A stretch of 64,000 nucleotides of DNA, from assembly GCF_035474595.1 (NCBI RefSeq), contig NZ_DATIND010000080.1:1-64000 (forward strand), read 5' to 3'. The notes beneath the pieces are model-generated. The model ran no database searches and was not told the origin of the DNA. It saw nothing but the letters and a program-made list of their open reading frames with translations. The stretch is from Longimicrobium sp. (GTDB lineage Bacteria; Gemmatimonadota; Gemmatimonadetes; Longimicrobiales; Longimicrobiaceae). Shown one piece after another: positions 56,523 to 64,000 of the stretch; position 1 is the first letter of the stretch, and every line of letters starts with the position of its first letter. The position numbers and the translations under genes are program-made.

Positions 56523-58430
56523 ATGCCGATCCCCGACCACCTCGTCGAACAGATCCGCGACGCCGCGGACATCGTGGAGATCCTCTCGGAGCACACGCGC
56601 CTCAAGCGCTCCGGGCGGACCTTCCGCGGGCCGTGCCCCCTGCACGGCGGCGAGGGGCCCAACTTCTCGGTCGACCCCGCCAAGGGGTTCTACAAGTGCT
56701 TCGTGTGCGGCGAGGGCGGCACCGTCTACACCTTCCTCATGAAGCACCTGGGGATGAGCTACCCCGACGCCATCCGCTGGACCGCGGCGCGCGTGGGGAT
56801 CGAGGTGCCCGACGAGCGCGAGGAGCGCCCCGAGGAAGACCCGCACCGGCACTACTACGAGGTGAACGAGTTCGCCCGCGACTGGTTCCGCCGCCAGCTG
56901 TGGGAGGAAGAGGGCGGGAAGGGCGCGCGCGAGTACCTGGAGCGGCGCGGCGTGGGGCGCGAGCCGGCCGAGCGCTTCGGGCTGGGATGGGCGCCCGAGG
57001 AGTGGCGCGCCTTCGGCGACGCGGCGCGCCACCACGGCATCCCCGACTGGCTGCTGCTGGAGCTGGGGCTGGTGAAGGAATCGACCAAGGGCGGACGCGA
57101 GCCGTACGATGTGTTCCGCGGGCGCGTCATCTTCCCCATCGTGGACCTGGCCGGCCGCGTGGTGGCCTTCGGCGGGCGCATCCTGGGGCAGGCCGAGGAG
57201 CACGTTCCCAAGTACCTGAACTCCCCCGAGACCCCCGTCTACAGCAAGGGGCGCACGCTGTACGGGCTGAACTGGTCCAAGAACGCCATCCGCCGCGAGG
57301 AGACCGCGCTGGTGGTGGAGGGCTACATGGACTACGTGTCGCTGGCGTCGCATGGGGTAGGGAACGCGGTGGCGCCGCTGGGCACGGCCATGACCGAGGA
57401 GCAGGCGGCGCTCATCGGGCGCTACTGCGGCCGCGCCATCCTCCTGTACGACAGCGACAAGGCGGGGTTGAAGGCCACCTTCCGCTCGGGCGACGAGCTG
57501 CTGCGGGCCGGCGTCGAGGTCCTGGTGGCCACCCTTCCCGAGGGCGAGGACCCGGACTCGCTGGTGCGCGGCAAGGGAGCGGCGGCGCTGAAGCGCTACC
57601 TGGACGACGCGGTCGACGTGCTGGAGCGCAAGATCCAGATCCTGGAGCGCAAGGACTACTTCGGCTCCATCCGCGGCACCCGCCAGGCCATCGACTCGCT
57701 GCTGCCCACGGTGCGCGCCGCCGCCGACGAGGTGATGCGCGGCGTGTACATCCAGCGCATCTCCGAGAAGACCGGTGTCCCGCGCGAAACGCTGGAGAAG
57801 GAGGCGGCCGAGGCCCCCGCGCACGAGCGCCGCGCGGGTGCGCCGCCGCGCGACCGGGGCACACCGCCGCCGCACGCGCCGCACCACGGCGGCCACGCGC
57901 GCCCCGAGGACGTGGGCGCCATGACGCGCGCGGTGATGGAGCGGCACCTCCCCGAGCGCATCCTGCTGCTGCTGATGCTGCGCGACGAGGCGTGGGTGGA
58001 GCGCGCGGCGGGCGACCTGTCGCCCGGCGACTTCCGCCACCCGCCGTACGGGGCGGTGTTCGCAGGGCTGGTCGAGGCCGAGGGACGGCGCGACGCCGAG
58101 GGCGAGTGGCTGAACGTGTTCCCCCCCGAGGTGCTGCCGCTGGTCGAGGAGCTGCGCGGCGACCCCGAGGCGGCCACGCTGGTGCCGGCCGACCAGTTCT
58201 TCAACGGGAGCCTGCAGCTGATCCGCGCGCGCAGCATCCAGGCGCGTCTGGCCGAGATCGCGCGCGAGCTGAGCGTGGCCGCCCCCGAGCAGCAGCTGAT
58301 GCTGTTCCGCGAGAAGAAGCAGCTCACCGACGAGCTCCGCGGCACCAGCGGCTACCTGCGCAAGGCGGGGCTGATGAAGGCGCCGCTGGTGCTCACGGAG
58401 CGGCCGGTGAACGGGCCGTACGGATCGTAA
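56523..58430 (+). CDS. dnaG: DNA primase
   Basis: A 635-residue replicative primase that makes RNA primers at the fork with DnaB. The N-terminal CHC2 zinc finger is CPLHGGEGPNFSVDPAKGFYK followed by CFVCGEGG (Cys and His about 38-64). The catalytic core contains FRGRVIFPIVDLAGRVVAFG (about 198) and KYLNSPETPVYSKG (about 229). The TOPRIM domain has LVVEGYMDYVSLASHG (about 262) with the catalytic Glu, and LLYDSDKAGLKATFR (about 308) with the metal-binding Asp pair. The C-terminal helicase-binding part (about 455-620) follows a His/Pro-rich linker. The usual rpsU-dnaG-rpoD order is not visible here. Confidence 0.97.
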   Translation: MPIPDHLVEQIRDAADIVEILSEHTRLKRSGRTFRGPCPLHGGEGPNFSVDPAKGFYKCFVCGEGGTVYTFLMKHLGMSYPDAIRWTAARVGIEVPDEREERPEEDPHRHYYEVNEFARDWFRRQLWEEEGGKGAREYLERRGVGREPAERFGLGWAPEEWRAFGDAARHHGIPDWLLLELGLVKESTKGGREPYDVFRGRVIFPIVDLAGRVVAFGGRILGQAEEHVPKYLNSPETPVYSKGRTLYGLNWSKNAIRREETALVVEGYMDYVSLASHGVGNAVAPLGTAMTEEQAALIGRYCGRAILLYDSDKAGLKATFRSGDELLRAGVEVLVATLPEGEDPDSLVRGKGAAALKRYLDDAVDVLERKIQILERKDYFGSIRGTRQAIDSLLPTVRAAADEVMRGVYIQRISEKTGVPRETLEKEAAEAPAHERRAGAPPRDRGTPPPHAPHHGGHARPEDVGAMTRAVMERHLPERILLLLMLRDEAWVERAAGDLSPGDFRHPPYGAVFAGLVEAEGRRDAEGEWLNVFPPEVLPLVEELRGDPEAATLVPADQFFNGSLQLIRARSIQARLAEIARELSVAAPEQQLMLFREKKQLTDELRGTSGYLRKAGLMKAPLVLTERPVNGPYGS

Positions 58431-58435
58431 ACAAG

Positions 58436-58504
58436 GTGCGAAAGTGCGAGAGTGCGAGAGTGGCGGGGTCCGCCGCGATCCCACGCACTCTCGCACTTTC
58501 GCAC
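58436..58504. terminator. 21-bp GTGC repeat hairpin between dnaG and the Ogt fusion
   Basis: The left arm 58436-58456 (begins GTGCGAAAGTGCGAGAGTG) and the right arm 58484-58504 are perfectly complementary over 21 bp. The loop contains a further GCGGGGTCCGC-type hairpin. It lies between convergent stops, so it can end both transcripts. Confidence 0.85.
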
Positions 58505-58518
58505 TTCAGTTCCGTCTC

Positions 58519-59415
58519 CTACGCCATCCCCGCCGCCTGCATCTTCTCCCGATCCCCATCTTCTCCTTCTTCCCCCGCATCTCCCAGCACCCGCGCGGCT
58601 TCCCAGCACAGCATCGCCTGCTTGCGCTCGGTGCCCCAGCGGTAGCCGCCGAACGCGCCCAGCTTGCGGATCACGCGGTGGCAGGGGATCACGTAGGCGA
58701 TCTGGTTGCGCGCCACGGCGCCAGCCACGGCGCGCACCGCGTCCGGCCGCCCCGCGGCGGCGGCGAGCTGCTCGTAGCTGACCACGGCGCCGGCGGGGAC
58801 GCGCAGCAGCGCCTCCCACACGCGCACCTGATGGTTCGTCCCCTGCACGAACAGCGGGATCGGGCGCTCGTCGCGCTCGCCGGGCGCGAAGATGCGCGCG
58901 GCCAGCGGGGCGGTCACGCGGGCGTCCTCGTCGAGATCCGCCAGCTCCCAGCGCTCGCGCAGCCCGTCGATGGCCTCGCCCTCGCCGCCCTCGTCCACGA
59001 ACGCGAGCGAGCAGAGGCCGCGGGCGGTGGCGCCCAGCAGCGCGGTGCCGAACGGCGTCTCGTGGAAGCCGTACGAAATGCGCAGTCCCGCGCCCTTCTG
59101 CTTGTACTCGCCGGGCGTCACGGCCTCGAGCGTGACGAACAGGTCGTGCAGGCGCCCCGGGCTGCTGAGGCCGGCGTCGTACGTCGCGTCGAGCACCGAG
59201 CGGCACTCGTCCAGGCGGCGCTTGGCGTGCTCGATGGTCAGGAACTGCAGGAAGCGCTTGGGGCTGATCCCCACCCAGCGGCGGAACAGGCGCTGGAAGT
59301 GGAACTCGCTCAGGAACACGCTCCGCGCCACCTCGTCCAGCGTGGGCTGGCGAAGGTGGTTCTGCTCGATGAAGCGGATCGCCTGGGCGATGCGGTCGTA
59401 GTCGGAGACGGGCAT
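58519..59415 (-). CDS. AraC-type HTH fused to O6-methylguanine-DNA methyltransferase
   Basis: A 298-residue Ada-like protein lacking the N-terminal phosphotriester-repair domain. An AraC-type HTH (about 8-100, with LDEVARSVFLSEFHFQRLFR and GISPKRFLQFLTIEHAKRRL) precedes a partial ribonuclease-like domain. The methyltransferase domain (about 190-280) follows, with FVQGTNHQVRVWEALLRVPA, the alkyl-accepting Cys in IPCHRVIRKLGAFGGYRWG, and a matching C-terminal helix. It repairs O6-alkylguanine by suicide transfer and may regulate genes. The tail (about 280-298) is polar. It stands alone on the minus strand. Confidence 0.94.
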   Translation of the reverse strand: MPVSDYDRIAQAIRFIEQNHLRQPTLDEVARSVFLSEFHFQRLFRRWVGISPKRFLQFLTIEHAKRRLDECRSVLDATYDAGLSSPGRLHDLFVTLEAVTPGEYKQKGAGLRISYGFHETPFGTALLGATARGLCSLAFVDEGGEGEAIDGLRERWELADLDEDARVTAPLAARIFAPGERDERPIPLFVQGTNHQVRVWEALLRVPAGAVVSYEQLAAAAGRPDAVRAVAGAVARNQIAYVIPCHRVIRKLGAFGGYRWGTERKQAMLCWEAARVLGDAGEEGEDGDREKMQAAGMA

Positions 59416-59579
59416 CGGGATCGTCCGGAGTGCGTTGGTCTCTCAATCTCGGATGCCGAAGGGTTTCGCGCATCCGTGAACGAAGGATAGGGCTGGACAC
59501 CCGCCGTCTCCACCCGGATCTTGCCCTTCTAACAACTGACATCGCTGCTGGCTGCGACCGAAAGGCTTGGGTGTGACGA

Positions 59580-60191
59580 ATGGACGTTCTACTCCTGATC
59601 CTTAACGTGTTGGCTCTTGCTGGAATCGGAGTCTTGGGAATTCTGCTGCGACTTTATCTTCCCGGGTACATTCAGGAAAAGGCGAAGAACCTGGCGACGA
59701 AGGAAGATGTTGGTGACATCACCCGAAAGATCGAATCGGTAAAGGTTGAGTATGCCGGTGAACTCGAGCGTCTGAAGGCCGAACTTCGGCGGTCCGGGTT
59801 TCAGGAAGAAACTCAGTTTGCCCACCTTTACGAGCGTCGTGCCGAGGTACTGATCCGGCTGTACAACAAGCTTGGGCGAGCTCGACTCTATACTGAGATA
59901 TCTCTGAAATATCCCAGCAACCACGAGGTACGGAACAGGGCTGGTAAATCGCTGATATCAGCGGGCTTATACTTCAGTGAATATAAGTTACTGATCCCGC
60001 AGCAACTGGCGAATGTTGTTTCGCGGGTATTCAGCCTCTCAGCTGGATTGCTCGCCGATCCCAGTACGTCCGGAACGGAGATTGTGAGTCCGACGCCCGA
60101 AGCATGGAAGAAGTTCGAGGTAGAGGCCCCCGGCGCGATGGAGCAGATTGAGATTCAGATCCGCCAGCTACTCGGCGACAAACATGACTAA
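59580..60191 (+). CDS. Membrane-anchored coiled-coil protein of unknown function
   Basis: A 203-residue protein with one N-terminal transmembrane helix (LLLILNVLALAGIGVLGILL, about 4-23). A coiled-coil stretch (EKAKNLATKEDVGDITRKIE and VEYAGELERLKAELRR, about 33-72) and a helical soluble domain follow. This architecture is widespread in accessory regions without an assigned activity. The gene is clearly lower in GC than all its neighbours, which suggests recent acquisition. Its stop overlaps the start of the next gene by 8 bp (ATGACTAA), so it has become translationally joined to that operon. Defence-related function is possible but unproven. Confidence 0.75.
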   Translation: MDVLLLILNVLALAGIGVLGILLRLYLPGYIQEKAKNLATKEDVGDITRKIESVKVEYAGELERLKAELRRSGFQEETQFAHLYERRAEVLIRLYNKLGRARLYTEISLKYPSNHEVRNRAGKSLISAGLYFSEYKLLIPQQLANVVSRVFSLSAGLLADPSTSGTEIVSPTPEAWKKFEVEAPGAMEQIEIQIRQLLGDKHD

Positions 60192-61290
60192 AAATCCAAT
60201 GACGCTGGACGAGCTGGAAACGCCCGCGGCCGTGGTCGACGTGGACCGCATGCACGCCAACCTGCGGCGCGCGGCCGAGTACTGCCGCGCGCACGGGCTG
60301 GCGTGGCGCCCGCACGCCAAGACGCACAAGATCCCCGCGCTGGCGGCCGAGCAGGTGCGCGCGGGCGCGGTCGGCGTCACCGTGGCCACCCCGCGCGAGG
60401 CGGAGGTGATGGCGCCGGCGGTGGACGACCTGCTGCTGGCGTATCCCCCCGTCGGCCGCGCCAAGCTGGACCGCCTGATGGCGCTCCCCGCGCGCGTCCG
60501 GCTCACCGTGGGCCTCGACTCGCGCGAGGCCCTGCGCGGGCTGGCGGAGGCGGCGCGCGCGGCGGGGCGGCGCGTGGGCGTGCTCGTCGAGTTCGACGCG
60601 GGGATGCACCGCGTGGGCGTGCAATCTCCCGGCGACGCGGTTGCCCTGGCGCGCGAGGCGGCGGAGCTGGAGATGGTCGACTACCGCGGCGTGATGCTGT
60701 ACCCCGGCCACATCCGCAGCCGCGTGGCGGAGCAGGATGCCGCCCTCCGCGACCTCTCCGCCACCGTCCGCCGCGTCGCCGACGCGCTGGCGGATGCGGG
60801 CGTGCCGCCGGAGGTCGTCAGTGGCGGGTCCACGCCCACGTTCTGGCGCTCGCACGAGATCGGCGGGCTGACGGAGGTGCGGCCGGGAACCAACATCTTC
60901 AACGACCGCACGACCGCCGAGATCGGCGCCTGCGGCTGGGACGAGGTCGCGTACTCGGTGCTGGCGACGGTCGTCAGCACCTCCGTGCCCGGGCAGGCGG
61001 TGGTCGACGCGGGCTCCAAGGCCCTGTCGCGCGAGGAATTGCGGGCCGAGGGCGGCGGCTTCGGCGCGCTGCTGGAGCGCCCCGGGGTCGTGGTGAAGGG
61101 CGTCTCCGAAGAGCACGGCCTCCTCGACCTTGCCGGGACCGACTGGCGGCCGCGCGTGGGCGACCGGGTGCGGGTGGTGCCGAACCACGTCTGCGTCTCC
61201 GTCAATCTCCAGGAACGGCTCTGGGGGATCCGGGGCGACGAACTCGTGGCGGAGTGGCCGGTGGCGGGGCGGGGACGGGGTCCGCTTTGA
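60184..61290 (+). CDS. D-threonine aldolase-like PLP enzyme (D-TA family)
   Basis: A 368-residue PLP enzyme of fold type III (alanine-racemase-like barrel), resembling D-threonine aldolase and D-serine dehydratase. LDELETPAAVVDVDRMHANL (about 7-26) and RPHAKTHKIPALAAEQVRAG (about 42-61), with the PLP lysine in KTHK, are diagnostic. LVEFDAGMHRVGVQSPGDAV follows. The C-terminal metal-site motifs PNHVCVSVNLQERLW (about 337) with the conserved His and Cys, and GGSTPTFW (about 218), are present. It should cleave D-threonine or D-3-hydroxy amino acids, or dehydrate D-serine. The start at 60184 is preferred because of the overlap with the preceding stop. Confidence 0.9.
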   Translation: MTKNPMTLDELETPAAVVDVDRMHANLRRAAEYCRAHGLAWRPHAKTHKIPALAAEQVRAGAVGVTVATPREAEVMAPAVDDLLLAYPPVGRAKLDRLMALPARVRLTVGLDSREALRGLAEAARAAGRRVGVLVEFDAGMHRVGVQSPGDAVALAREAAELEMVDYRGVMLYPGHIRSRVAEQDAALRDLSATVRRVADALADAGVPPEVVSGGSTPTFWRSHEIGGLTEVRPGTNIFNDRTTAEIGACGWDEVAYSVLATVVSTSVPGQAVVDAGSKALSREELRAEGGGFGALLERPGVVVKGVSEEHGLLDLAGTDWRPRVGDRVRVVPNHVCVSVNLQERLWGIRGDELVAEWPVAGRGRGPL

Positions 61291-61377
61291 AACAGCCAGC
61301 CTCGGTGCCGCGCCGATGCGGGGGCTGTTAGATTGATCCCATCTTCCGATGATTCCGAGGGATAGGCTCCCGCCGCC

Positions 61378-61923
61378 ATGAACCTGATCTTCCGGCTCAT
61401 CCAGGTCGCCGTCGCGGCGCTGTTCCGATCGCGGCTCTCCCCGCTGGGCGAGTCGGTGACGCGCTTCACCGTGCTGCCCACGGACCTGGACCTGAACGGC
61501 CACATGAACAACGGCCGCTACCTGACCATCATGGACCTGGGCCGCGTGGACCTGCTGCTGCGCACCGGGGTGGTGGGCGCCATGCGGCGGAACCGCTGGG
61601 CCGGCGTGGTGGCGTCGGTCGCCATCCGCTACCGGCGCGCGCTGAACCCGTTCCAGCGCTACGACCTGCGCACGCGGCTGGTGGGGTGGGACGAGCGCTG
61701 GTTCTTCATGGAGCAGCGCTTCACCCGCCGCGGCGAGCTGTGCGCGTACGGCATCGTGAAGATCCAGTTCGCCGGGCGGGGGCGCCGCGTGGCGCCGCAG
61801 GAGATGGCCGACGCCATCCACCCCGGCGCCGAGTCGCCGCCGCTGCCGCGGGCGGTGCGCGACTGGCAGGACAGCGAGGACCGCCTCGTCAGCGGCCAGG
61901 AACCCGCACCGGCGCTCGCATGA
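61378..61923 (+). CDS. Hotdog-fold acyl-CoA thioesterase (THEM6/4HBT-like)
   Basis: A 181-residue protein with a single hotdog domain. A short hydrophobic N-terminus (LIFRLIQVAVAALF) precedes TRFTVLPTDLDLNGHMNNGR (about 28-47). In this stretch the Asp and Asn-Gly-His-Met-Asn pattern matches 4HBT-type and THEM6 thioesterases. YLTIMDLGRVDLLLRTG and WFFMEQRFTRRGELCAYGIV (about 104) complete the fold. It hydrolyses an acyl-CoA or acyl-ACP of unknown chain. It starts 87 bp after the D-TA-like gene and overlaps the next gene by 4 bp (ATGA). Confidence 0.85.
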   Translation: MNLIFRLIQVAVAALFRSRLSPLGESVTRFTVLPTDLDLNGHMNNGRYLTIMDLGRVDLLLRTGVVGAMRRNRWAGVVASVAIRYRRALNPFQRYDLRTRLVGWDERWFFMEQRFTRRGELCAYGIVKIQFAGRGRRVAPQEMADAIHPGAESPPLPRAVRDWQDSEDRLVSGQEPAPALA

Positions 61924-63656
61924 ACCCGCAGGACCCCCGCGCGCTCGAGGAGCGCATCGAGCGCCTGGAGCGCATGGTCGACGAGCTGAATCGCCAGCTC
62001 GCCGCCCGTCCCGCCGCGCCGTTCATCCCCCCGCAGGCGCAGCGGCCCGCTCAGATGGGCGGGATGGCGGCGGATCCGCATCTCCATCCCCCGCAGCCCG
62101 CTCCGCACCGGCGCGGGCCGGGGCTGCCGAAGCTGGAGTGGGATGGGCAGCTGTGGCTGAACCGGCTGGGGATCGGGCTGGTGCTGCTGGGAACCGGGCT
62201 GCTCTTCCGCTACTCGATCGAGATGGGGTGGCTGACGCCCGCCGTGCGCGTGGCGTTCGGCGCGGCGCTGGGGCTGGTGCTCTTCCTCGTGGGGCTGCGC
62301 ATCGACCGGCGGCAGCGCTTCGGCGCGGTGCTGCTGGGCGGCGGCGTGGCCACGTGGTACATCACCGGGTGGTCTGCGTTCAACCTGTACGGACTGCTGG
62401 GCTACACCGCCGCGTTCGTGGGGATGGTGGGCATCACCGTGCTGGCGTTCGGCTTCGCGCTGGGGCGAGACGCGCCGGCGCTGGCCGTGCTCGGCGCCAT
62501 CGGCGGGCTGGGGACGCCGCTCCTGCTGGGCGTGTCGTACGGCACCCCGCGCGGCTTCGCCCTCTACACCTGCCTGATCCTGGCGTGGATCGCGGCCGTC
62601 TACCTCCGCCGCGGCTGGCGCGTGGCGCTGTGGACGGCGATGCCGCTGGGGTGGGCGCTGCTCTTCATCTACGCGCGCCGCCAGCCGCCCGAGCCCGCAC
62701 TGACGCCCGGCGACGCCTGGGTGCTGCAGGCCGCCGCGGTGTTCGCCTGGGCCGCGCTCGGCGCGCTTCCGCTGGCCCGGCGCGTGGTGCTGCTGCGGCG
62801 CGCGGGCGGCCACGAGTTCCACTGGAAGCACCTGGAAACCGCGCACTGGTACGCGCTCGCGCTGATCCCCCCCGCCGCCGCGCTGGCCGTGGCCGCGGCC
62901 ATCTGGCATCCCCAGCCGGAGCCGTGGGGGTGGTGGACGCTCTCGGTCGCCGCGGGGTACGCGCTGGCGGGATGGGGATTGTACGGCCCCGACCACCGCA
63001 TCGCCCGCGCGCTCTTCTTCACCGCGTCGATGCTGGTCTCGGCCGGGTGCGTGGCGGCGTTCAGCGGCGATGCGCTCCTCTTCGCGTTCGCGCTGCAGGC
63101 GCTGGCGCTGCACTGGCTGGCCGGGCGCGGCGGCGGACCGTCGATCCGGTGGATGGCGCACCGCGTGTTCCTGGTGGCCGCGGCGTGGATGCTCTTCCGG
63201 CTGGTGCAGAATGATGATACGGACGCGCCGCGCGTGCTGGCCGACCTCTCGGTGGTCGGCGTCGGCTTCGTGGCCTCCTTCCTCTTCCGCGGCAGGCGAT
63301 GGGTGACGGGGTATCGCTACTTCGTGCACGTGGCGCTGATGGGATGGATCTGGCGCCAGCTGCGCCCGTACGACGGCGGCGAGGGGCTGGCGACCATCGC
63401 GTGGGGCGTGTACGGCCTGGCGCTGCTGCTGGTCGGCCTGCGGCGCGGACGCCCGGTGCTGGAGCGGACGGGGATCGCCACGCTCTTCGCGGTGGTCGCC
63501 AAGCTCTTCCTGGTCGATCTCTCCGCGCTGCACCCGCTCTTCCGCGTGCTGCTGTTCCTGGGCTTCGGCGGCGTCTTCCTCTTCCTCAGCTACTCGCTGC
63601 AGGCGTGGTGGAAGGACGCGCGCGACCAGGCCTCCGCCCGTGCCGCCGCGCGCTGA
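61920..63656 (+). CDS. DUF2339 multi-spanning membrane protein
   Basis: A 578-residue protein. An N-terminal coiled coil (ALEERIERLERMVDELNRQL, about 7-26) and a Pro-rich linker precede about 14 hydrophobic segments. The first contains WLNRLGIGLVLLGTGLLFRY, which with GQLWLNRLG is the DUF2339 hallmark. GLGTPLLLGVS and FLGFGGVFLFLSYSLQAWWK near the end also match. DUF2339 proteins are widespread inner-membrane proteins of unknown function, possibly envelope-related. ATGA overlap with the thioesterase stop and a 3-bp gap to the next gene show operon structure. Confidence 0.88.
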   Translation: MNPQDPRALEERIERLERMVDELNRQLAARPAAPFIPPQAQRPAQMGGMAADPHLHPPQPAPHRRGPGLPKLEWDGQLWLNRLGIGLVLLGTGLLFRYSIEMGWLTPAVRVAFGAALGLVLFLVGLRIDRRQRFGAVLLGGGVATWYITGWSAFNLYGLLGYTAAFVGMVGITVLAFGFALGRDAPALAVLGAIGGLGTPLLLGVSYGTPRGFALYTCLILAWIAAVYLRRGWRVALWTAMPLGWALLFIYARRQPPEPALTPGDAWVLQAAAVFAWAALGALPLARRVVLLRRAGGHEFHWKHLETAHWYALALIPPAAALAVAAAIWHPQPEPWGWWTLSVAAGYALAGWGLYGPDHRIARALFFTASMLVSAGCVAAFSGDALLFAFALQALALHWLAGRGGGPSIRWMAHRVFLVAAAWMLFRLVQNDDTDAPRVLADLSVVGVGFVASFLFRGRRWVTGYRYFVHVALMGWIWRQLRPYDGGEGLATIAWGVYGLALLLVGLRRGRPVLERTGIATLFAVVAKLFLVDLSALHPLFRVLLFLGFGGVFLFLSYSLQAWWKDARDQASARAAAR

Positions 63657-63659
63657 GCC

Positions 63660-63878
63660 GTGGACGCGCCCCACACGTACGCGCCGCCCGCCGGCCTCTG
63701 CGAGAGCTGCCGCAACGTGAAGATCGTGGAGACGCGGAAGGGCTCGCGCTTCTTCCTCTGCACGCTCTCGGACGTCGACCCGCGCTTCGCGAAATACCCG
63801 CGCATCCCCGTGGTCCGCTGCCTCGGCTACGTCCCCGCCGGGGCGGCGGCACCCGCGCTCAGCGAGGAATCCGCATGA
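63660..63878 (+). CDS. Small CxxC protein of unknown function
   Basis: A 72-residue protein starting at GTG. LCESCRNVKIVETRKGSRFF (about 13-32) holds a CxxC pair, and CTLSDVDPRF plus VVRCLGYV give two more cysteines. The protein is therefore a probable four-Cys zinc ribbon. Similar tiny proteins occur widely next to unrelated genes and have no known role. It begins 3 bp after the DUF2339 stop and overlaps the MOSC gene by ATGA, so it belongs to the same operon. Confidence 0.78.
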   Translation: MDAPHTYAPPAGLCESCRNVKIVETRKGSRFFLCTLSDVDPRFAKYPRIPVVRCLGYVPAGAAAPALSEESA

Positions 63879-64000
63879 CGATGCGCATCGCCTCCATCCA
63901 GGTCGCGCTGCCGCGCGAGCACGGTGACGCCGGCGCGGCCGAGCCGATGGGGCGGCCGTGGACGACCGCGTTCTACAAGGAGCCCGTCGAGGGGCCGGTG
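63875..64000 (+). CDS. MOSC domain protein, partial (cut by window end)
   Basis: Only the first 42 residues are visible: MTMRIASIQVALPREHGDAG, then PWTTAFYKEPVEGPV. IxSIQVxLPRE and the W-T-x-x-FYKEPVEGPV pattern match the N-terminus of stand-alone MOSC proteins (YiiM-like). These handle molybdenum-cofactor-bound sulfur, for example in reduction of N-hydroxylated compounds. The start overlaps the preceding stop (ATGA). The catalytic cysteine lies beyond the window. Confidence 0.8.
   Translation, partial: MTMRIASIQVALPREHGDAGAAEPMGRPWTTAFYKEPVEGPV

Overview
The window is a roughly 70% GC bacterial chromosome segment. It most resembles the Longimicrobium group of Gemmatimonadota. This is inferred from the gene mix (many secreted M28 peptidases, DUF2911 and TonB-plug proteins, a Uma2 nuclease, cysteine-rich MKKLxL peptides) and from the abundance of short dispersed repeats. 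No database search was possible. Genes are mostly housekeeping, densely packed and with few long gaps. I see no phage, transposase, CRISPR array, rRNA or tRNA.

Layout. 1-5150: repeats, then dprA, obgE, a carboxymuconolactone decarboxylase-like protein, an asparaginase II and an orphan Phd-type antitoxin, all on the minus strand. 5155-7285: eight tandem genes for small cysteine-rich RiPP-like precursors (pinensin-like leader), the most unusual feature. 7400-13410: an M28 peptidase, a DUF2442 protein, a DUF2911 lipid/periplasm-type protein, an L,D-transpeptidase and a ninth solitary precursor. 13490-19600: a minus-strand cluster lipA, Uma2, pdhA, a four-helix-bundle gene, pdhB, pdhC. Lipoyl synthase supplies the cofactor of the E2 subunit encoded at the other end. 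The four-helix-bundle gene is an IR-flanked intruder between pdhA and pdhB. 20070-24230: a TonB-plug protein, two cyclopropane-fatty-acid synthase homologues and a tenth precursor. 24600-30680: a small membrane protein, an AidB-like acyl-CoA dehydrogenase, metK under a probable SAM-II riboswitch, a membrane protein and an SDR. 31100-36330: a lipoprotein metalloprotease, a small lipoprotein, a FadI-type thiolase and an eleventh precursor with its own strong promoter.

36470-49200: DinB-like protein, a divergent IleRS, a zinc alcohol dehydrogenase, a glycosyltransferase, lrgAB, a TMEM175-like channel, then a lower-GC accessory patch (58-aa protein, GNAT, HicB), mug and an NTF2-like protein. 49420-64000: second M28 peptidase, a GAF-PAS histidine kinase preceded by an 11-copy 8-bp repeat, mutS2, dnaG, an AraC-Ogt fusion and a compact plus-strand operon running from a membrane coiled-coil protein through a D-threonine-aldolase-like enzyme, thioesterase, DUF2339 membrane protein and small CxxC protein into a MOSC-domain gene cut by the window end.

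Three overlays run through the window. First, eleven precursor peptides share a leader (KKLxL-x-x-LxVxSF) and a GTV boundary, but have cores with 6 to 12 cysteines. No maturation enzyme is present, so modification would have to be supplied in trans. Second, short tandem repeats built on GTGC (7-8 bp units) sit at or inside stop codons at about eleven gene ends, often in inverted pairs that make long hairpins. Third, there are at least three families of longer palindromic dispersed repeats in gene gaps. The metK leader combines a promoter, a SAM-II-like aptamer and two terminators, and is the clearest regulatory system.
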